26,056 bases of DNA, taken from assembly GCF_002104995.1 (NCBI RefSeq), contig NW_024468393.1, forward strand, positions 1 to 26,056. The letters are read 5' to 3'. The DNA is from Linderina pennispora. Taxonomy: Eukaryota; Kickxellomycota; Kickxellomycetes; Kickxellales; Kickxellaceae. Of this stretch, positions 19,401 through 26,056 are shown in pieces; the first letter of the stretch is position 1, and each line of letters starts with the position of its first letter. A model generated the notes under the pieces. That model searched no databases and was not told where the DNA came from. It saw only the letters and a list, made by a program, of their open reading frames with translations. The position numbers and the translations under genes were made by a program.

Positions 19401-20104
19401 TGCTAACGTGGCCGCGACACGAGCACAAGCTGTGCTCCCGCGTAGCAGCGTCTGTCGCCTGTGCCACCGGCCATGGCCAGCACATGGTGGTCCACAGCGC
19501 CGACGAGTACGTGGACCGGGCTGTCGAGTGGGCGACGCGGGCCTCGCACGAGTACACCTATGACCGGCCGAGACACTACGATCCGAAGGCCATCCTGAAG
19601 CCAGACCCGCAGACTGGGTACGTCAAGCACCTGCTGTGCCGCGGACCAGCCATGGACCTGCGCTACCAGCTGTTTATGACGCGCGATGCGTCGCGCCTGT
19701 TTGATACGCTGCGGTGGACGCGCAACCTGGAGCGCGGCCTGGAGGAGGCGTGGCGGCGCTGGGTCACTGGTGAGGACGAGGTAGGCGAGCCTGCCTATAC
19801 CGGCGAGAGCAACGGCACTGAGTCTGGTATGGAGCATTCGATGATATCCATGGACATTGACGACCAGCACCAGCACCAGCACCACCAACACATGCTTTCC
19901 GACCGCAAGGACGCGGCTGTACTGTGCAAGTCTGACCAGCGCAAACTGCGGTGGGCCAAGCGCATCGAGCGCCAGATTGAAGCGGCGTCAGCGGGCGGGC
20001 AGCCCAGCGCCGTGTACTCGCCCCGCGGGCGCAGCATCTGGGTGCTCGACGAGGACGACGCCATGCCATCGCATTCGTGGCTGCACAGGATGATGACATG
20101 GTGA
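13436..20104 (+). CDS. OGT: O-GlcNAc transferase (GT41) with TPRs and a long polyQ/polyA leader
   Basis: One uninterrupted frame of 2,222 residues. O-GlcNAc transferase adds GlcNAc from UDP-GlcNAc to Ser/Thr of nuclear and cytosolic proteins. Residues 1-750 are disordered, with many Gln, Ala and Pro runs. TPRs lie at about 767-884 (FSSSKPEKSLEYNELILKI), 908-983 and 1101-1264 (YLAEAVKMYEKAVECNATF). The catalytic domain starts at 1551 with GYVSSDFNNHPLSHLMQS, where His1563 matches human His498. Lys1896 in FNQLYKIDP matches human Lys842, and His1976 in HTTAVDILWSGTPVLTWP matches His920, so it looks active. An extra acidic/RS-rich block of about 140 residues (1683-1824) splits the N-terminal catalytic lobe between VVTDPIVCPP and WVYTEKMIYMPH. 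The human intervening domain, which follows MPHTFF, is absent here. The ATG at 13436 sits in good context (CACCATGG). It is much longer than human OGT (1,046). Confidence 0.95.
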   Translation: MAYNTQPAGVYMNHASSASMLDTNAENDHGGEQQQQQQDSRRRRSSTYAMHVDSPYDYQQPRSAVQTSFAVPPPPPQQQQQQQQQQYTPAYNEYYTYATTTAQMVDPWAFNHANLLANLSQMPPDLLSSLVPQLSSQNQQQQSRMGSAQSMSALAAAAAAAVAAANGDPLQQQQQPQQAMQSGSGDYYSQNQQQQQQQSMHVDHTFAVPAVPAARQFGTKNVVLPSISSLQSSTARQCRGGAILPHDSQQQQQIPYRDPMSTAYQHQPNPNLSQFPQPQQAAPQYQPPPQDLNSSYYGQQNLYYSAPMLQPLMLPPPSPTILSYYTADPTQWMSLLGQNAYQPQAYHYDYPMPVHQVPFNFPVPATPTYGVTPMQKNDPSMAAAVAVAAAAAAAQAAAQQGSSSNVVGPAGSQMLLTQQFPPPQNPQMALPSIDQALQHGGVNAQMAAAAAAVAAASGQYPLSAPAGAMVPQIMPPLQQAQQQPLMLPALQQQAHANGVAFHTPQPQLHYEAPSLVSPAMAQPPQQQDSFYLPATKRASSFTNLALLQQQQQQQQPSLLRQDYGGGVPLFPKQSSLLLPGQAKSNLAHQQGLSGYGKQPLGSDMFGSSAASMMSQQQQQQQQSHASGALGSTGQMFGPSASARFSGSGSYGNPQFGSLPASANRHSSASSTRPIATLSSSRRASLLHKARHELPSLFGDRKPASVGAAAKTAAAYSAAISAHLASTAATAPASLLGSIDGSGARPDMAKYVPGTRVTCQQAMVESTRDHVLQTAHQLYSTNARDPTLIEMLLCLHRLHPRHLPTLLLLACAYFSSSKPEKSLEYNELILKIDPNYVEAMSNIGTTLRSMGKSSEAESWWWQAVKLRPGYWDAVENLMGVLCNPAQQQTATPKSPSSKADGAPATGPRYREALQLCEFVDSSLHIRDDISKDGAGKVAKYQVQDKQLSRLQSLLYSEGNLRFALGDVAGARREYEKAMEAILGGYKLDEIVVRIAYIGSQESVNQMFHKQLNNQAPPSHNLNINNLPLTLLAPQNAIRMLQILFPETNGVLPGLVALAGKAAVQQATGNHAASTQLQQANQVASNLLLTLAKLHQDHAVVAQPLSIVLPLYYMSLSLVPSPSTCNNLGIILSAIPSPSTPTMVPSVQGGQQPTQAPMGSALAMQYYTHGLSLDQRHPHLYTNLGSLLKDLGYLAEAVKMYEKAVECNATFDVALANLGNAIKDMGRVQDSIPWYLRAVEASPNFVEAVCGLANAMAGVCDWHARDGIYTEIAIRWRAVAMVGEEQAVKIFGVMGRGKRPTAKAYRRKLFRRINYVHAQSPKQTHGVDKRRGWMDRVVEIVDQQLSDGSTWGHGVLLMQPAATGASDGGGLVRPTSELVSFLEGVCRLVPRVSTAPATGLAVFLHDALDLVRLIAGVHDAGEVPGDKMRSWKHFMALIRNEGGWALRIVERAAVLIQRQWYWDAQQGSQHALEALRNPQASAYKRPRLPAGLGAPLVPTVLPFHTFTYPLDAREVRLISHRNALRLSFTTLGGGAPWLPGHVYPPPPPPDPQINIGYVSSDFNNHPLSHLMQSVFGMHDRQRFRVFCYATTPPDGTVHRQKIEQEADVFVNCAAWSTQRIVDQIASDKIHILVNLNGYTKGARNEIFAARPAPVLVAFMGFAGTLGAGWCDYVVTDPIVCPPWTVRCEVRAERERRALAAAGGKSRMLSSRPARQPEMQEKGREHYSWSQRNGSRSGDNGDGDDTDDITSQDRARRVHEWMGDVRWDFGEIDPEEVDETDLQGACVNVSAEHNQVSSAGAGGAAGAQFNYVDTVADEQLDEAGADNWVYTEKMIYMPHTYFVNDHRQGFREDEELRELQTPEALWMAEQDARYRMRSELFPALGDDVFIFANFNQLYKIDPTLFRMWLRILERAPKSILWLLRFPAAGEQHLHRVAVEWAGEEVARRVVFTDVAPKHMHIKRGRVADAFLDTPECNAHTTAVDILWSGTPVLTWPRHEHKLCSRVAASVACATGHGQHMVVHSADEYVDRAVEWATRASHEYTYDRPRHYDPKAILKPDPQTGYVKHLLCRGPAMDLRYQLFMTRDASRLFDTLRWTRNLERGLEEAWRRWVTGEDEVGEPAYTGESNGTESGMEHSMISMDIDDQHQHQHHQHMLSDRKDAAVLCKSDQRKLRWAKRIERQIEAASAGGQPSAVYSPRGRSIWVLDEDDAMPSHSWLHRMMTW
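13529..15302 (+). repeat. OGT: CAG/CAA and GCN trinucleotide tracts in the OGT leader
   Basis: Repeated CAG/CAA runs encode Gln tracts, for example at 13529-13549, 13663-13693, 14008-14030, 15078-15101 and 15279-15302. GCN runs near 13895-13930, 14578-14630 and 14770-14800 encode Ala tracts. CAG and CAA codons are mixed in some tracts and pure in others. Pure CAG tracts are the ones most likely to vary in length between strains. Confidence 0.8.
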
Positions 20105-22475
20105 GCGAGTCCGCTCCATTATAGCCCACCCCCAGTCCCTTTTTCGTGCCTTTCTTTCAAACTGAGATGCCTAGCCCTTTTGCGCATTGCCGGTGCCACT
20201 GCACTGGGCACGGCTGTTCTGTGGGCTGTTCCAATGGCGGAGCAGACAGGTGTGCCTGTGGTGCCACGGCGCGTGTCTGGGTCTCCGCGTAAGCACATGG
20301 CAAGTCGGTTTCTATTTTAGGCTCGTCGCCGGCGAGCATGGGGGGCGTGCCAAAAGAGCTCGCCAAGAGTCCTCCAAGAATTCAGTTGCAATGGATCCGC
20401 CATCATGGGTCGCCCTGTCTTAGGAAGGCACTGCGATGTTTCACGGATTCATTAAGACCAGGCCATGGTGTGCATTGTTAGCTAATAGACGCGAATCACG
20501 TGTCCGAACTCGGAACAGGGATCAGTCTGCGCCAGTAGGGCAGCCACCTCCCTTCCCTCTGCGACTGCCTTCTCCCTCCTGCCTTGCACTAGCGTCGACA
20601 TTTTTTAAACTACACGCCATTTTCCGCTATTAGTCTCTTTTACGACCTGCGTTTTTCAGTACTCTCTTTGCGAAACATACACACGCTGCTATTGCCCGGA
20701 AGAAGAGCAGGCAAATACACTTGGCGGCTTTTTTGTGCGACATTTCCTTCTGCTACCTTCTCATTTCGTGGCAGCCGACGCAGGGAGAACGCGTTATTGG
20801 CATACAGAGCTCGGTGCAGCCCGCCAGAGGGACACTGAAACGGGTAAGTCCATCGAAAAACGCGCCTGCCCTGGATCGTGCACCGCATGGCGGATGGAGG
20901 AGGCGACGGAAGGGGCAGACCGGAGCTGTCTGGCAGCCAGCTTGGCGGCACCTGAACCTGGGGTGGGCGTGTCTCTCCGCCCATGCGGGCCGAATCCCAC
21001 GCGTGGCAGGCGGGCATTCCTGCTTGGCCCGATATTTTCCGCCAAAATAGCCTTTGGCCGGCTGCACGTTTTGTTTCAAGGGCAGACGCTGTTTGTGTAC
21101 ACAGGGATTTCGCTATTGCCCTGTTGTTTTTGTGCCAGCCCATCTCGCCCTCTCCTCCCCGGACCGTCTGATTGATGGTCTCCCTAAAAAGGAGCATTAC
21201 GTCGCTTTTTCTTCGTTTCAGCAAAACACGGTGGCCCGCGGTCGGGATTTGCAAGCTTCTTGCTTTCAGCAATGTGCCTTTCCTGCTAGGGCAATATGCG
21301 TGGTTGATGTATGTGCGCGACTGGGCGTGGGTGGGGTTTTTTGTCTTTTGGAGAGCAATGCGGCTGTCTGGATCGGCCCGCGTTCTGGGCGAAAGAGAGT
21401 GCGTTTTCTTACCGGCCCATGCCGACGTTTATTATGAAAAATCCTGCCTGCGCGCTGTTTTTTTTGGCTGCGAGCAGTGACGCCCAGCTTTCTGATGCCG
21501 ATTTTTCTGCTCTTGTTGTGATTTCGAGGCACATACGACAGGATCGGCGTGCGTCGTGCATTGGGTGGGGGAGGAGAGCCCAGCTGCTCGCTTTGCAGAA
21601 GGAAAACAACAAACCACTCGCATCTTGGTTCTGCGTCCTTGCACCTTTTTCCCACTCTTGTATTATTTGTATATCTCGCACAGCGCTCTTGTCTCCCTCC
21701 CTTCCATCCCACACCTCATATCAGCGGTCGCAGGGAGCCTCATATTGTAAATATCAAATCCCACCCCTTGCGGCATACTGGCAAAATGGCCTGGCGCTAT
21801 CGCCTAATTGTTATCCTCGATTATTTTGCGTGTCGCTTTTTTTCGCGACAAGGCGAAATTTCTATACCGCCCCTTCGTGCAGCATTGTTTGATGACAATG
21901 ATGTGAATGGCAGCAGCGGTTCTGGCCGCCGTGTGGAGAGACGCGGCACGGGCAGCACAGACACAAGCAGGGGGGACGACGAGGAGCCGGCTGGTGGACC
22001 CACCCTGATACACCGCTCGGTGCTTCCTATTGTTGGCTAAATACCTGCCGATTGTTTATTCAGTTTTGGTCTTCAGGCAGGCTCTTTCTGGTTGCCTGGC
22101 CTGCTGTATTTTTAGAAAGCGCCATGATGTGTCCGCTCCCTCGCACGCTTTTTTCCCTTTGCTCTTTCCCTTCCGCCCTCCGTACTTGATTTTCAGTCTA
22201 ATACTGCTGCATATGCCTCAAACTAACCGCCGCAGCACATACCTGACAGCTATAGGCTCGACACGGGAGGTCGCTCAGCGCAGACTTTTTACACGACACT
22301 TTCCGAAGCAGTTGCTGTGCGGCTGGGACCAACAGCATCAACCACCACATTTTCATCCACCACAACAACAGAAAACAGTGCACCCCTACTGCATAGCAAA
22401 CAGCCGCAGCGACGACTCCTGCAGCAACTCTTGCATATCGTTCCGCAGAGACACAGCAACAAAGCATCATCTCTG
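20105..22475. other. Long gene-poor stretch upstream of the kinase
   Basis: No gene is supported in these 2.4 kb. The first few hundred bases are the OGT 3' end. A palindromic CACGTG (E-box type) lies at about 20498. From about 21610 to 22200 the plus strand is pyrimidine-rich, like a leader. A donor-like GGGTAAGT at about 20842 and a TTTCAG acceptor-like site near 21222 could mark a leader intron. The longest open frame (minus, 20640-21272, 210 codons) overlaps similar-sized frames on both strands and has no recognisable domain, so I left it out. Confidence 0.35.
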
Positions 22476-25400
22476 ATGATGGAGAGCAAAATACAAGGCA
22501 ATCAAGCACATTGGCGAAGGGGCGTTCAGCTCAGTGATTCTGGCGCCTCAACATGGAAACCGGCGAAAAGGTGGCAATTAAGAAGATGAAGAAGCGGCGG
22601 TGGAAGGACACCGGCAGCGCAGGCCGAAATTGGCGCGCTGAAAAAGCTTGACCACGACAACATCATCCAGCTGCTGGAACGTGTTCCGCGAAGACTACCG
22701 GTCATTCCTGGTCTTTGAGTGCATGGACTGCGACCTCAACGAGCTGGTCAACTCGCGCAAGGGCCGGAAGCTACCCGAGACAGTCATCCTGGACATCACA
22801 TACCAGGTGCTCAATGGGCTGGCGTTTATTCACGAGAACGATCTGTTCCACCGCGACATCAAGCCCGAGAACGTGCTGATTCGCCGGCGCATCACGCCTG
22901 CATCGGGTCCTGGCGGCAGTTCGACGATTGTGGTTGAGGCCAAGATTGCTGACTTTGGACTCGTGCATGACATGGACTTTTCGCGCCCGCTGACCGACTA
23001 CATCAGCACACGGTGGTATCGCGCGCCCGAGGTGCTGCTGAACTGCAATAACTACTCGACGCCTATCGACGTGTGGGCCGTGGGCACCATTGTCGCTGAG
23101 CTGGCGATGCTACGGCCACTGTTCCCTGGCAGCAACCAGATTGACCAGCTGCGGCGGATCTTCGAGGTTCTCGGTACGCCCAAGATCTCTGTGCCGGCAG
23201 CGACAGACAAGGATAGCAAAAGCACAGGACCCGAGCTCATCGGCTACCGGCTCATGGTACGAGGGCGCTGTGCATGCCCGCAAGCTCGGCATTGCGTTTA
23301 TTCCGAGTAACCGCAAGCCTATGCCCTCAGTGATGCCCGATGTGCCAGATTACCTGGTCCAAGCTCGTTGATTTCATCCTGGTGCTTAATCCCAACGACA
23401 GACCGACTGCTACCGACGCTCTGCAGCTGGTTTCGCATATGCTCGATCACTCGCTTGGCCAGCAGCAGCAACACCAGTACCAACAGCAGAAACAGACACA
23501 GAAGCCATCACCTTCCAAGCAATTGTCGGCTCGTGTGGTGCAAGAGCATGGTCATTCCGCCGTTTAAGAAAAAGACACTACCGGCCGTGCCCACAGAAGC
23601 CAGCAAACCTAGCACAGTGGTATCGTCTGCCTGCTAGCGCGATGCCAGACCCTGTGCGGGCGTCGCCGGCTGGCGGCTCTCGCCATGTACCAGCCAGTGC
23701 TGCGCCGTCCCATTCGCCAAACGTTCTTGACTCGCCCACAACGCGAACCGTCCCTGATTCGCCATGCGCGGACCTACCAGCGTTCAAAAGCCATCAGCCA
23801 GCAGTGAATGACGGGCGGGTCCAGTTTTACGCCGATGCAGATGTTTGCCAAGGAGCAGGAGCACCACCAGGCCATTCTCAATTCGTTGAGCCGGACTCTG
23901 GCGAAATGAGCAGCAGCCGTCATCAGCAACACCAACAGCTGTAAGCGCACCAGGCGCCAAGCCAGAGACCCCTGCGGTAGCGTCCATCGCGGCCGTCGGT
24001 CGAGGTCCAGCATTACGGCGCAGATTCCAGAAGGAGCCGATGATTGACCCGCGCGCCGACCTGTCGGATCTGGTGCGCTCAGACCAAACCGAGTCAGGAC
24101 GATGACTACGCCGACGAGATCCAGCAGGTGATGCGCAAGCGGTCGGCCAAGGTCGAGAGTGCAGCGTCTGTGGCCGACTGCATTGTAACCGCTGATGCGT
24201 GTTTCGACGGCCTGTGTCGACCAGCGTGCCGGCGCCGCGGATGGTGCCTCGGTCCAACATCAACAGCCAGAGCTTTGGCGACGAGGAGATTGACGAGGCT
24301 GTCATGCGGACGAAGCAGATCAGCGCAACATTCAACCCGCGCGTGTCTCTGGCCGACGGCCCCGACCAGCGACGTGTCGATGGGCGACAGCGACGACATC
24401 GAGGACTTTCTGTTTGATGATAACGCCAGCCCGCAGTCCAACCAGCTCAGCTTCTCCCTATCGGACCGCCGCATGTCTGAGGACATTTATCACCGCGAGT
24501 CGTCCGACAGCTACTGGTCCAGCGAGCAGCAGCATCCGGCACAGGTGCCTGTGAGCAGCGCCATGGCCGGTAGACGCTCAAGCGCAGCGCGCATGCGGTC
24601 ACACACCATGTCGTCGCTGAGCAGCATCGAGAGTCTCAACACCCAAGCGATGGATGTGTCGCCGCCGGCGAGCAGCCGCGAGTATTTGAGCCAGACTGCT
24701 TCATCGATGGCAAGAGGCAGCATAGATGCGGCTGAAGCAGAGGCGTCGCAGCGGTCATCGGCCTACAGCAACTGGGTGTCTAACCAGGCAATTATTGGCG
24801 AGCAGTCGTTGCTGAGCCAGCTGGCACACGAGGAGCTCAAACGCACCAGTGCTGCCCTGGGTCTGAATGAGAAGAGACAGGCGGCAGGCGAAGGTTCAGC
24901 GATTCAGCAGGCCAGCGCTTCCTCATCGGGGAAGATGGCTGATGATGACGGACAGCTGCCGCCGCCGGATGGTAATGGCAGCATCGGCAGCGTTGGCGAG
25001 CGGTCGTCCGGGATTCTGGAGTTTGTCAGCTCTTCGGTCTCGCAGACACGTGTCATACCGAGGCTGGTCAAGATCAACCAAACGTCGGCCAGACCGCCTG
25101 TGCCGCAAAGGACATCGTCCACTCCGCCTGTGCTACTGCCGCCCGCTGTGGTCACGTCTCTGCCAACCCAGCCCACGGATCCGTCGCAGGGCTCCCCCGT
25201 GGCCCTGGCCATGTCGCCCACTGGCAGCCTAGGCTCGAGCAAGTCGTCGAGTGGCAAATTCAAGATAGCGATGCCTTCTCCGCGCAAGCTCAAGCTGCGT
25301 GGATCCAAACCGGAGAATGTCCGTCAGGAACCGTCTGCTGCAGATGTGCCGGCGAAGAGTGCACCAGAGATTCAGGAGCACAAACCGACGCCGCCGCCGG

Positions 25401-26056
25401 TGCCGCCCAAGGAGAGGTTTATGCAGGGGCTACGGCGCAAGAGCAGCATGGGAAGCCCACTGATCAAACGTGCGCTGAGCTTGAAGAAGCGATCCAACAA
25501 GGACCTCAACAACGACGATGACGACCAAAAGCCCAATCGTCGTGGAAAGGGCGAGCGCAGGAGCAAGCGTAACAGCGTTCCGCAGCCACCTCAGCTGTTG
25601 GTGTCACCGCCCAAACTGGAGGATGTGACTCTTTCACGGTCTGTGCTGCCGATGCCTCTCAGCAACGGTCTGTCGATCGACCTGAGCTTCGATATACGCC
25701 TGGATGGCACTGGCTCTGTTGCCTCCGAGCCTAGTCCGCCCGCCGTGCCAGCCAAGGACACGCGCAGCTCGGTGTCTCTTCGCAGCGAGCAACACAAGCA
25801 GCGGAATTCGCCTAACCCCTCAGAAGACATCCCTCTCGCTGCTGAGCTTGGAGTTTCGGGCGTCTTCACGCGCACCGGCCTTACTCTGGTAGCAGCAGCA
25901 GCAGCAGCCTGGCTAGCGCTAAGCAGGAGTGGCTGTCAAACACTCACAAGCTGCGCCAGCGGATCGGCGAGCGCGGCGTCAATCGCACTAGCGGTGAGGT
26001 CAAGGACGGTCTGGTTGCCTCTGCACTCACACCCGTAGCGCGCAAGCGCGCAGTGC
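22476..26056 (+). CDS. IME2: Ime2/MAK/ICK (RCK)-family protein kinase, frame broken many times, 3' end outside the window
   Basis: A Ser/Thr kinase of the meiosis/morphogenesis RCK family. From ATG-ATG at 22476-22481 the domain begins [15 protein letters not shown]. The ATP-binding Lys is in [10 protein letters not shown] (AAG 22580-22582), the catalytic loop is [11 protein letters not shown] (CAC at 22849), DFG is at 22951, and the activation segment [16 protein letters not shown] (from 22993) carries the TDY motif typical of MAK/ICK/Ime2. Lobe C continues to [20 protein letters not shown] (about 23370-23430). A long disordered tail follows with a Q-rich patch, [14 protein letters not shown], and proline motifs [16 protein letters not shown] and PPAVPAKD that look like SH3 ligands. 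The coding sequence passes through about fourteen frame changes but is otherwise collinear and complete in its key residues. About 1,190 codons lie inside the window and the frame is open at the right edge. Confidence 0.8.

Noticed and set aside
20640-21272. 210-codon minus-strand open frame
   Set aside because: Overlapping frames of similar length exist on both strands, there is no domain, and the composition is not protein-like.
22476-24400. Very short introns as the cause of the kinase frame changes
   Set aside because: Conserved residues run right up to both sides of each change, leaving no room for even a minimal intron with GT-AG ends.
22476-24400. Programmed +1 frameshifting throughout the kinase
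   Set aside because: The sites share no slippery sequence or stop codon arrangement; they are simply doubled bases. Error is the simpler explanation.

Overview
The window looks like nuclear DNA of a filamentous, early-diverging fungus. Genes lie on both strands, introns are short (86 and 111 bp) with GT-AG ends, leaders are rich in pyrimidines, and most of the DNA is fairly GC-rich. The gene set is fungal: an Ime2/MAK-type kinase, an EB1 protein, a Yta7/ATAD2-type ATPase, a fungal-style mitochondrial membrane protein, DPM3 and a very large Q-rich O-GlcNAc transferase (OGT). My guess is a zygomycete-grade lineage such as Kickxellomycotina. That placement is inference only.

Layout. Positions 1-2665 are less GC-rich and hold only decayed minus-strand coding fragments. 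One of them (766-1183) resembles the C-terminal end of a TnpB/Fanzor-type nuclease. Positions 2666-3600 hold a poly-T tract, a 9-bp minisatellite and one doubtful small ORF. A Yta7/ATAD2-type AAA ATPase with a bromodomain lies on the minus strand (3670-6530), but about six single-base shifts break its frame. It is divergent from an intact ABCG half-transporter (6815-8773). Behind a TA microsatellite sits a diverged 3' fragment of a second ABCG copy (9165-9818). Next come a small two-exon gene for a mitochondrial membrane protein (10088-10699, plus), a two-exon EB1 gene (10797-11752, minus) and DPM3 (11926-12204, minus). A 1.2-kb promoter and leader region precedes OGT (13436-20104), one uninterrupted frame of 2,222 codons. 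After about 2.4 kb without a convincing gene, an Ime2/MAK-type kinase (22476 to beyond 26056) begins; it is cut by roughly fourteen frame shifts.

How the genes relate. They are mainly unrelated housekeeping and regulatory functions: chromatin (ATAD2 type), lipid or drug export (ABCG), mitochondrion, microtubule plus ends (EB1), ER dolichol-mannose synthesis (DPM3), nucleocytoplasmic O-GlcNAc (OGT) and a meiosis- or morphogenesis-type kinase. I see no operon-like system and no CRISPR array.

The most notable points are the OGT architecture (polyQ/polyA leader, TPRs, and an acidic insertion at an unusual place in the GT41 domain), the run of same-direction frame shifts in the kinase against intact neighbours, the possible Fanzor-type relic, and the relic ABCG duplicate. 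The frame shifts look more like consensus errors or very recent damage than old pseudogenes, because catalytic motifs survive on both sides of each one.
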